Source of the DNA: Actinomycetes bacterium
GTDB lineage: Bacteria; Actinomycetota; Acidimicrobiia; Acidimicrobiales; JAMCPL01
Assembly: GCA_021846725.1 (NCBI GenBank)
Contig: JAJZWK010000017.1
Location: 1 to 20,171, forward strand
DNA: 20,171 nucleotides
Direction of reading: 5' to 3'
Part shown: one piece after another, positions 7,337 to 14,136 of the stretch
Position numbering within the stretch: the stretch's first letter is position 1
Layout: every line of letters starts with the position of its first letter
Program-made: the position numbers and the translations under genes
The notes under the pieces: generated by a model
Databases searched by the model: none
What the model saw: the letters and a program-made list of their open reading frames with translations, nothing else
Told to the model about the DNA's origin: nothing

Positions 7337-7368
7337 GACAGATGAATAACGTAGAGAATTCATCTGTT
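7337..7368. terminator. Inverted repeat between convergent genes, candidate bidirectional terminator
   Basis: ACAGATGAAT (7338-7347) pairs with ATTCATCTGT (7358-7367) around a 10-base loop, with a possible extra G-U pair. It lies in the 243-base gap between the convergent fusion gene and ppx. There is no U-tract on either side, so if it acts in termination it is not a standard intrinsic terminator. The rest of the gap holds only the ppx-end duplication. Confidence 0.35.
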
Positions 7369-7423
7369 GATGCGCTATCCAAGATGTCATAGCCTCCGTG
7401 AACTCACTGGAAAGACAAGCAAT

Positions 7424-7542
7424 GTACAGTATCACTCTATTACGAGACATGCTACCAACAAGCGTTACCACTGCCCTCGTTGTCCGGATCCAAGTACAGT
7501 ATCACTCTATTTACAAGACATGCTACCGACAAGCCCATCCAA
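7424..7542 (-). repeat. Imperfect tandem duplication of the ppx 3' end
   Basis: Unit 7494-7542 (49 bases) contains the ppx stop codon. It abuts unit 7424-7493 (70 bases), which repeats it with two substitutions, one single-base deletion and a 24-base segment (7464-7487) where the first unit has 2 bases. On the minus strand both start with TTGGAT and end with ACTGTAC. The matched core is about 40 bases with an offset of 70. Only the first unit is coding (residues near GLVGSMSCK). A further short word, actcactgga, occurs at 7329-7338 and 7402-7411, offset 73. Confidence 0.85.
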
Positions 7543-8631
7543 GATATCGCTCTCTGAGATCAAGCACCACGACGTTCCAAATACCGACATCGCCTCATCA
7601 AGAATGATAACTCCACCTGCAATAATATCTTCACGCCCTTTGCTCATTCCTGGATGCTGGAGCCTGGCAGCAGCAGTCTCGCCAGAAAGTTTGTCAGCCC
7701 ATTCCCCGATCACGCTACGCTGTATTGCTAGATGATGGATCTTCTCACGATCATATGTATCAAGCTGAATAGCGAGTGACCCAATGGTGGATACAGTGCC
7801 AGCAAGACCTATCAAGCACTCTCCATACCTGCTGTAGCCAATTGCTGTACGAGCAGAAGCCAGTGCCTCGTTGGCAACTTGCCGCGCCATTTTTATCTCG
7901 GCTCGAGTCGGTGGATCGTTATGCAGACATCTTTCGGTCAATCTCACACATCCTATATCCAGCGACACAACACGAGCTAAATCAGGGTAGGCAGGATTGC
8001 CGAAAATTATCTCAGTGGAACCTCCTCCGATATCGATAACCAACAACCCTTCCTTATCGGCACCGCCTGGACTAGCACCATATAAGCTATCACTTCTCGA
8101 ATTGCTGCCAACTGGACTGGCGCAACCACCAGACTGATTGCCACTATGCCCTTTACCGGCACGGGCATATCCATACTCTGCTCCTTCCGACATGTCCAGT
8201 GAAAAGTGACATGGACTGGATTGTGGCAAGTGATGCAGATCTGAAATGGCACCAATAAAAGATAATTTACCCTCCTCGTTGCCGGATAAAAGCTCAGGAT
8301 ATACTCCCAATATATCCCTCACCTCATTGAATAGCCGGTCTCTGTTCGATGCATCACGAGCAGCCGATGTAGCCACTGCACGGCACTTGGATACTCCTCT
8401 GGAATCCATAATACCTTTATACGAACGCAATACCGTTAGCGTTCGATCTATAGCCTCTTCCGCTAACTCACCAGTAGCATCCACTCCCTCACCCAAACGA
8501 GTAATTGTCATGAAACGATCAAACACCTCTCCGGTAGAGGTATCTGCGACCAGCAACCTGGTCGAGTTTGTACCTATATCTATCGATGCGACTATATCGT
8601 TGCTACCAGCCTTGCCGCTACCAGCCTTCAT
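7507..8631 (-). CDS. Ppx/GppA family phosphatase (exopolyphosphatase or pppGpp phosphatase)
   Basis: A member of the ASKHA-fold Ppx/GppA family, which removes terminal phosphate from polyphosphate or converts pppGpp to ppGpp; sequence alone does not separate these. Motifs are SIDIGTNSTRLLVAD (16-30), TRLGEGVDATGEL (44-56), AVATSAARDASN (85-96), LLSGNEEGKLSFIGA (114-128, with the catalytic Glu) and VIDIGGGSTEIIFG (198-211), and later LIGLAGTVSTI. The 374 residues exceed the usual 300-320 because about 60 Ser/Gly/Asn-rich residues (about 133-196) are inserted between LSFIGA and VIDIGGG. The start ATG overlaps the DUF501 gene by 14 bases and sits in a 15-base tandem duplication that gives KAGSGKAGSN. 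It is the last gene of the eno-ftsB-DUF501-ppx run, and its stop lies in a duplicated unit. Confidence 0.9.
   Translation of the reverse strand: MKAGSGKAGSNDIVASIDIGTNSTRLLVADTSTGEVFDRFMTITRLGEGVDATGELAEEAIDRTLTVLRSYKGIMDSRGVSKCRAVATSAARDASNRDRLFNEVRDILGVYPELLSGNEEGKLSFIGAISDLHHLPQSSPCHFSLDMSEGAEYGYARAGKGHSGNQSGGCASPVGSNSRSDSLYGASPGGADKEGLLVIDIGGGSTEIIFGNPAYPDLARVVSLDIGCVRLTERCLHNDPPTRAEIKMARQVANEALASARTAIGYSRYGECLIGLAGTVSTIGSLAIQLDTYDREKIHHLAIQRSVIGEWADKLSGETAAARLQHPGMSKGREDIIAGGVIILDEAMSVFGTSWCLISESDILDGLVGSMSCK
8602..8631 (-). repeat. 15-bp tandem duplication at the ppx start / DUF501 stop
   Basis: Bases 8602-8616 and 8617-8631 match in 13 of 15 positions. The duplication encodes KAGSGKAGSN at the Ppx N-terminus. 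The DUF501 stop codon (8618-8620) is inside the second unit, so the duplication may have shaped the overlap of the two genes. Confidence 0.7.
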
Positions 8632-9133
8632 AATTCACGAACTCATCTCTCGATATACCAACATTTTCTGCGACCATGATACCAACAGGATCATCCCATC
8701 CCACCAAGTACCAGGCCAAATGAGCATGCAGACACTTAATACCCCGATTGGTTCCTCCGACCCCCCCATGAGGTCTTACACCACTGTAGTCCAATGGCAA
8801 GAGACTATCTCTGGCATTTGCATATGCCCGATGAGAAGCAGCCAATTCGTCCGGATCTACTATACTTCTCATGAGTCTAATGGCACCCTCGGATTCCAGT
8901 CGCGACACACTACGAACCAGCTCTCGATCTACCAGCCAGTAGAGCGTAGGCATGGGCGTACCATCGTAGAAAAGAGGGTAATTTTGCAACACAGCTGCAC
9001 GACCACCAGCGCGATACCGCAGTACCACCTTAGCATCACCCTGCGGCTTCCTACCGAGCAATTCGATAATTTCCTGCACAGTGTCCCTCTCAAGAGAAGC
9101 TTCGTCAACGACAGAACCAGCGATGAAAACCAC
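8618..9133 (-). CDS. DUF501 domain-containing protein
   Basis: A protein of the DUF501 family, found mainly in actinobacteria between the FtsB-like gene and ppx; its function is unknown. The family signature is visible as GGVGGTNRGIKCLHAHLAWYLVGWDDPVG near the C-terminus (conserved Cys-Leu-His-Ala-His), preceded by the region with PTLYWLVDREL and RLESEG. The GTG at 9133 is doubtful as a start because the Shine-Dalgarno AAGGAG (9138-9133) touches it. A GTG at 9079 (before QEIIELLGR, after AGGG) gives 153 residues and begins where the family usually begins. The codon correctly spaced from AAGGAG is an ATC at 9124. The gene lies 9 bases after the ftsB-like stop and overlaps ppx by 14, so it belongs to the operon. 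Confidence 0.88.
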   Translation of the reverse strand: MVFIAGSVVDEASLERDTVQEIIELLGRKPQGDAKVVLRYRAGGRAAVLQNYPLFYDGTPMPTLYWLVDRELVRSVSRLESEGAIRLMRSIVDPDELAASHRAYANARDSLLPLDYSGVRPHGGVGGTNRGIKCLHAHLAWYLVGWDDPVGIMVAENVGISRDEFVNYEGW

Positions 9134-9142
9134 TCCTTTTTT

Positions 9143-9769
9143 TCAGCGCCAGAACTCTAGAGAGCTTATCAGTCTATGTAAAAAACTTTGATGCGAGGTC
9201 GGTCGGTTTCCTGCAGCACTACCTCTGGAAACAACTTCAGTACCATATCCATGATTGCCGGAAGTAGCGTTTGACGAAGCAGAAACTCCCTGCAGGGAAC
9301 TAACGACTTTAGATGTAGACGGTGAGGTAGATTTCAGTGCAGACACCCTGCTGCTCGACCACTGTATGGGAGCTGCACCGGGCAGCCCAAGCAAAGAATT
9401 GGACAGGGCAGATCCCGGCAATACGGGTGGAGTTGAAAGCGGTACCGGGTGAATTGGCTGCCCATATGGGGACCCTGATACTACGGGTGCTCTGTTTACA
9501 GCTGACGAAGTCGGATTCAATCCAAACTGAGAGACGGCAAGCTCTTTGACTACATTTGGGTTTTCCAATTGAGCTGCCTCTTCCTTAAGTACCTTGTTTG
9601 CAACACCTATCTTGGCAATACGCGATGACAACGAAGCTATGACAGCATGCTGTCTATTAAGTGCTCTATAGGGGAAACTGGTCACTATGACTGCTATACC
9701 AAGGCCAATCAGCATTATGAATGCAATCCTTACCCTTCTCCTTGATTTGGTAAGATCTCTGGACATCAT
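9143..9769 (-). CDS. FtsB/DivIC-like septum formation initiator protein
   Basis: A small bitopic divisome protein of the FtsB/DivIC family, which links FtsQ/FtsL-type partners at the septum. From the ATG at 9769 it reads a basic cytoplasmic stub (SRDLTKSRRRVR), one transmembrane helix (about residues 14-31, IAFIMLIGLGIAVIVTSF), a short heptad-like coiled coil, then LENPNVVKELAVSQFGL, the family's conserved end. A Ser/Pro/Gly-rich, probably disordered extracytoplasmic tail of about 115 residues follows, longer than in most relatives. An in-frame TTG at 9823 would add 18 residues with no family likeness; the ATGATG at 9769/9766, preceded by AGGTTGGG, is preferred. It lies 40 bases after eno and 9 before the DUF501 gene, a standard actinobacterial neighbourhood. 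Confidence 0.85.
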   Translation of the reverse strand: MMSRDLTKSRRRVRIAFIMLIGLGIAVIVTSFPYRALNRQHAVIASLSSRIAKIGVANKVLKEEAAQLENPNVVKELAVSQFGLNPTSSAVNRAPVVSGSPYGQPIHPVPLSTPPVLPGSALSNSLLGLPGAAPIQWSSSRVSALKSTSPSTSKVVSSLQGVSASSNATSGNHGYGTEVVSRGSAAGNRPTSHQSFLHRLISSLEFWR

Positions 9770-9863
9770 ACCCAACCTGCATAGTCGGTCAAACGGGACT
9801 CCGAAAAAGGTACTCCAAGGCAATTACCCTGTAACCTACAGATATACAATGTCCGCATTGTTG

Positions 9864-11138
9864 CTACCCAATACCCTTCAACGTACCGCCAAACCTGGCT
9901 TGTGAACCCAGACTCTCTTCTATCCTGAGAAGTTCGTTATATTTGGCTACTCTCTCGCTACGAGCAGGAGCACCTGTCTTCACCTGCCCGCAATTGGTGG
10001 CAACTGCCAGATGAGCAAGGCTCACGTCCTCCGTCTCACCGGATCTGTGCGATACTACACAAGAGTATCCTGACTGGAATGCATCCCTCATGGTATCAAG
10101 CGTCTCTGTCAAGGTACCTATCTGATTCAGCTTTATCAGTATGGAATTGGCTACATGGCGTCTAATCCCCTCTGCCAGCAACTTCCGGTTGGTGACAAAA
10201 ACGTCATCTCCCACTATCTGTACCCTCCGTCCAAGATGCTGAGTCACCATCTCCCAGCCTTCCCAATCATCTTCAGCCATAGGATCCTCCAAAGAGACAA
10301 GCGGAAAGCTATCACACAGAGATTCATAATATACGATCATCTCTTCACGGCTTCTGTCTACCTTCTCGCCAGTAAAATGGTAAGTATTATCGTGATACAT
10401 GCCACTGGGAGCAGCATCTAGTCCTAATACGATATCTTTGCCAGGAGCAAATCCAGCCTTGTTGATTGCCTCCACCATCAGTGACAGACACTCCTCGCTA
10501 GTAGATACATTGGGTGCAAAGCCTCCTTCATCTCCAACGGCAGTCCTCATCCCCCTCTCTTTCAACACAGCTTTTAGAACATGATACACCTCGGCACCCC
10601 ACCTGAGTGCCTCACCAAATGATGACGCTCCAGCTGGTATAAGCATGAACTCCTGCAAATCAAGGAGGTTGTCAGCATGAGCGCCACCGTTCAAGACGTT
10701 CAACTGTGGAATCGGAAGCGTATGTGCATTAGCGCCACCGATATAACGATAAAAATCAAGACCACACTCCTCTGCCGATGCTTTGGCTACCGCAAGCGAC
10801 ACTGCAACTATCGCATTTGCACCAAGTCGCGCCTTTGAGGGAGTGGCATCCAAATCTATCATGGCATAATCCACAGCACGTTGGTCCATAGACTCCATGC
10901 CGGTGAGGACATCAGATATCTGTTCATTGACGTTTACCAGGGCCTTGAGCACGCCCTTGCCTCCAAAGCGTGCGGTGCCATCACGCAACTCTACAGCCTC
11001 ATGCACACCGGTAGATGCCCCTGAGGGTGCTGCTGCCCTACCAGAGGCTCCTGATTCCAGTATCACCTCTACTTCTACTGTAGGATTTCCCCTTGAATCC
11101 AGTATCTCCCTTGCATGAATATGTTGTATAGAGCTCAT
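9864..11138 (-). CDS. eno: Enolase (phosphopyruvate hydratase)
   Basis: Enolase dehydrates 2-phosphoglycerate to phosphoenolpyruvate in glycolysis and also serves in RNA-degrading complexes in some bacteria. The full length of 424 residues is present. Motifs are AREILDSRGNPTVEVEV (9-25), PSGASTG (38-44), NGGAHADN (150-157), VGDEGGFAPN with catalytic E204, LGLDAA (D241), SLEDPM (E284), GDD (310-312), LIKLNQIGT with catalytic K336, SHRSGETED (363-371) and KTGAPARSERVAKYNELLRIE (387-407). No key residue is missing. The ATG follows a TAGAAT hexamer by 9 bases without a Shine-Dalgarno, so the transcript is probably leaderless. A 6-base-arm palindrome sits just upstream of that hexamer. It heads the eno-ftsB-DUF501-ppx run. 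Confidence 0.98.
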   Translation of the reverse strand: MSSIQHIHAREILDSRGNPTVEVEVILESGASGRAAAPSGASTGVHEAVELRDGTARFGGKGVLKALVNVNEQISDVLTGMESMDQRAVDYAMIDLDATPSKARLGANAIVAVSLAVAKASAEECGLDFYRYIGGANAHTLPIPQLNVLNGGAHADNLLDLQEFMLIPAGASSFGEALRWGAEVYHVLKAVLKERGMRTAVGDEGGFAPNVSTSEECLSLMVEAINKAGFAPGKDIVLGLDAAPSGMYHDNTYHFTGEKVDRSREEMIVYYESLCDSFPLVSLEDPMAEDDWEGWEMVTQHLGRRVQIVGDDVFVTNRKLLAEGIRRHVANSILIKLNQIGTLTETLDTMRDAFQSGYSCVVSHRSGETEDVSLAHLAVATNCGQVKTGAPARSERVAKYNELLRIEESLGSQARFGGTLKGIG

Positions 11139-11147
11139 ATCTATAAG

Positions 11148-11178
11148 ATTCTAGACCTACCAGGTACTCAGGTGGTAG
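11148..11178 (-). promoter_or_regulatory. eno promoter: TAGAAT -10 and adjacent palindrome
   Basis: TAGAAT (11153-11148 on the minus strand) ends 9 bases before the eno ATG and is a five-of-six -10 match. Three bases further upstream lies CTACCA-N10-TGGTAG (11157-11178), an inverted repeat with perfect 6-base arms. It occupies the -10/-35 spacer, where a repressor would block polymerase. No clear -35 hexamer was found, which would fit an activator- or repressor-controlled promoter. Confidence 0.45.
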
Positions 11179-11252
11179 ATCGTACCAAATATTTACTCAC
11201 CGTTCCTCATATATCTTACGTCTTATACGTAGATAGAGAGTTCGCTCACTTG

Positions 11253-12332
11253 TCAGTTCTTGGAATAGCGAGAAGAGGGTACCTTCGGTGGCGTAATCCC
11301 GCCTTTGGCGCTCCACGAACCATACATTGGATTTACCGATACATTGGCTGCTTTCAAGACGGGAGGGAGCTTGGTGGAAAGTATCTGAGAATGATTGGAT
11401 ATCAACTGCAATCTTATGGATGATTCGACCTGGTTAAATGGAGTCTCACTACGAGACGCTACCTGCAAGATCACCCATACCGGAGCCGCTCCAGGACTGG
11501 CCTGCTGTAAAGGCTGCGTAACACCACCTGATGGCAATGGACTTATCGCACTGGATATCTGCGGTGGTATATTACTGGTTGATATACACCCAATCGAACC
11601 TCCGCTTGCAGCTACAGACGGGTTGGGAGCATACTTTGAGGCGAGCGAGCTGAAGCTTGCACCTTTTGCGATCTGTTGACTGATGGCAGTGGCTTGAGCT
11701 TGGCTAGGTACTTCTATGGCGTTCAAACAGACAACCGCAAAGTCCTGAGGATTCTTATTGTAAAAACTTTTTGCCTCAGCAGTAGATGCATTGAAATGTC
11801 CTGCCACCTCTATAAACTTCTCCAACGCTGCCTGAAGTGCAACTTGCTGGTTCAGATATTGAGCTGGCAACTTGCCAAGTAGCTGGGAACCTGAGATGCC
11901 ACACGGAGATCCAGATGGGGCACCTGTCGGTCCGGTAGATGAACTAGTGGCAGTAAGCTCAGCGGATAGGTCACTCCTAGCCGACGAAACTTCTGAGGAT
12001 GTGATCTTTATTCCCCTATCGGCAAGGTAATCGTCTATGATCTTCTGCTCGATAAGCGAGGTCAGTATCTCCGCAGAAAGATCAGGCGAGACGGTCTGAT
12101 GCCCCGTGCCCAGGACAGGAAGAGTTCCGCCCAATCTCAGGTCAAGTTCACACTGGGCATAAGATGAGTTGGCGGTCTCGGATAGATAAGAGTTTACCCT
12201 GGAAACAGTAATGACATGCCCATCCACCGTTGCCGCTGACGGAGAGGTATTGCAGGCAGAGAGCAGCAAACTTATACCCAATATGCCAGATATTACAACA
12301 GCTATTCTATAAAATGGTGCTAAATGTTTCAC
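11253..12332 (-). CDS. SurA/PrsA-like peptidyl-prolyl isomerase lipoprotein
   Basis: A predicted extracytoplasmic foldase. The N-terminus has a basic residue, a hydrophobic stretch (about 10-25) and the lipobox LLSAC with Cys27 as the lipidation site, so the mature protein is a membrane-anchored lipoprotein. A SurA-N-like chaperone region follows (VDGHVITVSRVNSYL and LIEQKIIDDYLADRGIKIT), then a parvulin-type rotamase domain (about 195-305) with KGASFSSLASKYAPNPSVAASGGSIGCI. The rotamase signature is weak, and the domain may be chaperone-only. A Ser/Gly/Thr-rich insertion with two cysteines lies at about 127-150. The start is GTG with the TAGAAT hexamer 8 bases upstream and no Shine-Dalgarno. 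SurA-like genes near mfd and eno are usual in actinobacteria. Confidence 0.82.
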   Translation of the reverse strand: MKHLAPFYRIAVVISGILGISLLLSACNTSPSAATVDGHVITVSRVNSYLSETANSSYAQCELDLRLGGTLPVLGTGHQTVSPDLSAEILTSLIEQKIIDDYLADRGIKITSSEVSSARSDLSAELTATSSSTGPTGAPSGSPCGISGSQLLGKLPAQYLNQQVALQAALEKFIEVAGHFNASTAEAKSFYNKNPQDFAVVCLNAIEVPSQAQATAISQQIAKGASFSSLASKYAPNPSVAASGGSIGCISTSNIPPQISSAISPLPSGGVTQPLQQASPGAAPVWVILQVASRSETPFNQVESSIRLQLISNHSQILSTKLPPVLKAANVSVNPMYGSWSAKGGITPPKVPSSRYSKN

Positions 12333-12340
12333 GGTTAGCC

Positions 12341-12369
12341 ATTCTACACGTGACTACGCCACGGTACAA
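12341..12369 (-). promoter_or_regulatory. surA promoter, TTGTAC-N17-TAGAAT, leaderless
   Basis: On the minus strand TTGTAC (12369-12364) is followed after exactly 17 bases by TAGAAT (12346-12341), a sigma-70/SigA-like promoter with a five-of-six -10. The -10 ends 8 bases before the GTG at 12332, so the predicted first transcribed base is at or next to the start codon. Confidence 0.55.
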
Positions 12370-12410
12370 TACAGGTCGGTCGAACTAGACCCTCTTTCTA
12401 TAGCCTGTAT
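12369..12410 (-). terminator. Stem-loop just after the GH39 stop codon
   Basis: ATACAGG (12410-12404 read on the minus strand) pairs with CCTGTAT (12375-12369), a 7-base outer stem starting 4 bases after the GH39 stop. Inside is a small GGTC/GACC hairpin. There is no U-tract. It could end the GH39 transcript or protect its 3' end, and it abuts the surA -35. Confidence 0.3.
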
Positions 12411-12414
12411 ATGT

Positions 12415-14133
12415 TTACTCCACTGGTCGTACATGTAATCTGCGCCGGACGACAAAAATGAAAATCGCCACAGCAATGAGAAGGACGATCGCAACGATAA
12501 TCGATATAATCACTACCGACAAGGTGCCAAACGAGCTTGGAGCCTTGCCCTTGGTGACAGCAAGCATAGCTACTCCGTCATCGGGTAGCAGTAACCTGAT
12601 CGAGGCCGGATGGTGAATTCTAGCAACACTCTCTCTCAGTAAGACCGGACCTCGAGCTGCCGTAGAAAATGCTACTTGCGGGTAAAATCCACTTGGGAGT
12701 CCGGCAAGCTTTATGTCAAGCAATATGCCACTATGTGTAGGCAGAGACATGCCATAATTCCCGGACGGATCATATGGCTTAAAGTCATACGCTGCAATAC
12801 GAATCATACCTGAGCGCGGAACGGTGGCTATGACACCAGTACCTCCTGAATTCCCCTGCGGGTCCTGAGAGGGTGTAGTTGTGACCTTCAGGGAAGGACC
12901 TGTGAGCTCGTGCCAAAAGTAAAATGAGTGATAGTCCGGCTTGGGAGTAAACGACGGGTTCAATACTCCTGTGTCATTAAAACGATTGTGCCCCGAGTTC
13001 CATACATTGTAGTAACACATCCTATTGATCCCGGCTGAGTTGGCAGTCTGTAGAACAGATAAGACAAATGCCGCCCCATAAGAAGTATTGACCCTTTTGT
13101 CATAACCGCCGTTTATGTTCCACTCGTCTATCCATAACTTTGGATGCAGCATAGGATAAGCTGCCAACGCAACTCTGGCCTGCTGCGCCTCCTTTTCGTA
13201 CAACCCGGTATAGAGATCAGGATTGTAATAACACGGATTGGTCGATGGATTGGGTTGCAAGATAGGACAAAAACCATGACTGATAATCGGATTCGGACCA
13301 CTGTCAGGATCACTCGCATAGAGGTGCCATGAGAGAAAGTTCAACGGTAAATGATCTACAGCTACCATATGTAAGAATGGATCTAGCCAAGATGTATCCA
13401 TCGTACCCTTGACATTGGCAAGAGCTGGACCACCTACCTCAATCTTCACATGTGCCTGCTCAGCGGCAGCCTCCAATGCAAGTGAAGTGACCCTATACAA
13501 TGTCAGATAACCAGTCAGGCCTCCCTGCCAAAACACCCAATCTGGCTCATTCCAGACCTCAAATACCCTAACACCTTCGTCTACTATCTCATGATAAGCC
13601 ATCTTCTCGACTAGAGCAGACCAAAGGGCTTGATCTTTCCCTACATCAGGCGGAAGATACTGAATGTCTTGTGACGATACCGTTTGGCCAGGTAAGGCCG
13701 TAGCCAGGCAAGATGGAGTATAATCTACAATAAGTTCGGGGCTGGCTCCCTCTGCTCTTATGCCCGCTACGCTCTTATCGAGAAGAACAGGATTCCATGA
13801 CCCCGTAGCACAATTGTAGACCGGTTTCCCGTTGTATGTAGCCTGAAAGCTCACGTCAGTCCTTATGTAACGTGGTTGCAATGCCTTTATCGACGTTTCA
13901 GCTCGAGAAGGACCAGGACCATCAAAGCCTATCAATGACTGGTTCAATGGGATTGTACGATGAGATACATACACAGTCGCCGTAACTTGCTTCACCTTCG
14001 AAACGATACTGGGCATGGGACTTTGTACATTACTCTGTGCTATATTACTCTGTGCTATCTCCCCATAAGTGATACCTGGTACCATCACTAAGATCAGTAC
14101 CAGGATACACAGCAGGATTATTTTACGGTACAT
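12415..14133 (-). CDS. Membrane-anchored GH39-like glycoside hydrolase
   Basis: A clan GH-A (TIM-barrel) glycosidase resembling family 39, whose members include beta-xylosidases, alpha-L-iduronidases and exopolysaccharide hydrolases such as PslG. The acid/base Glu is in FEVWNEPDW (191-199, E196) and the nucleophile in KLWIDEWN (332-339, E337), with SWHLY (268-272) between them. The N-terminus (about 1-24) is a signal peptide. The C-terminus has one transmembrane helix (about 539-562) followed by the basic tail RRRLHVRP. The enzyme should therefore sit outside the cell, tethered to the membrane by its C-terminus. The mature start holds a 15-base tandem duplication (IAQSNIAQSN). It starts 3 bases after the hydrolase gene and is surely co-transcribed with it. 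Likely roles are trimming a surface glycan or using a plant or microbial polysaccharide; the substrate is unknown. Confidence 0.82.
   Translation of the reverse strand: MYRKIILLCILVLILVMVPGITYGEIAQSNIAQSNVQSPMPSIVSKVKQVTATVYVSHRTIPLNQSLIGFDGPGPSRAETSIKALQPRYIRTDVSFQATYNGKPVYNCATGSWNPVLLDKSVAGIRAEGASPELIVDYTPSCLATALPGQTVSSQDIQYLPPDVGKDQALWSALVEKMAYHEIVDEGVRVFEVWNEPDWVFWQGGLTGYLTLYRVTSLALEAAAEQAHVKIEVGGPALANVKGTMDTSWLDPFLHMVAVDHLPLNFLSWHLYASDPDSGPNPIISHGFCPILQPNPSTNPCYYNPDLYTGLYEKEAQQARVALAAYPMLHPKLWIDEWNINGGYDKRVNTSYGAAFVLSVLQTANSAGINRMCYYNVWNSGHNRFNDTGVLNPSFTPKPDYHSFYFWHELTGPSLKVTTTPSQDPQGNSGGTGVIATVPRSGMIRIAAYDFKPYDPSGNYGMSLPTHSGILLDIKLAGLPSGFYPQVAFSTAARGPVLLRESVARIHHPASIRLLLPDDGVAMLAVTKGKAPSSFGTLSVVIISIIVAIVLLIAVAIFIFVVRRRLHVRPVE
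14029..14058 (-). repeat. Perfect 15-bp tandem duplication in the GH39 gene
   Basis: The unit attactctgtgctat occurs twice back to back (14029-14043, 14044-14058), encoding IAQSN twice just after the signal peptide. The lack of any difference between copies suggests that it is recent. Confidence 0.9.
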
Positions 14134-14136
14134 CTT

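Noticed and set aside
1436..7542. Duplications as parts of a CRISPR array or an insertion sequence
   Set aside because: Each site has only two copies, the repeated sequences differ between sites, and there is no cas gene, transposase, terminal inverted repeat or target-site duplication.
8246..9160. A 304-codon open frame on the plus strand opposite ppx, DUF501 and the ftsB-like gene
   Set aside because: It is antisense to genes with clear family motifs, has a Ser/Thr/Ile-rich composition typical of a shadow frame, and shows no recognisable domain.
12369..12410. tRNA-like look: a 7-base stem (ATACAGG/CCTGTAT) with an inner TAGTTCGA loop
   Set aside because: Only 28 bases lie between the stem arms. 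There are no D or anticodon arms and no CCA context, so it is listed as a simple stem-loop.
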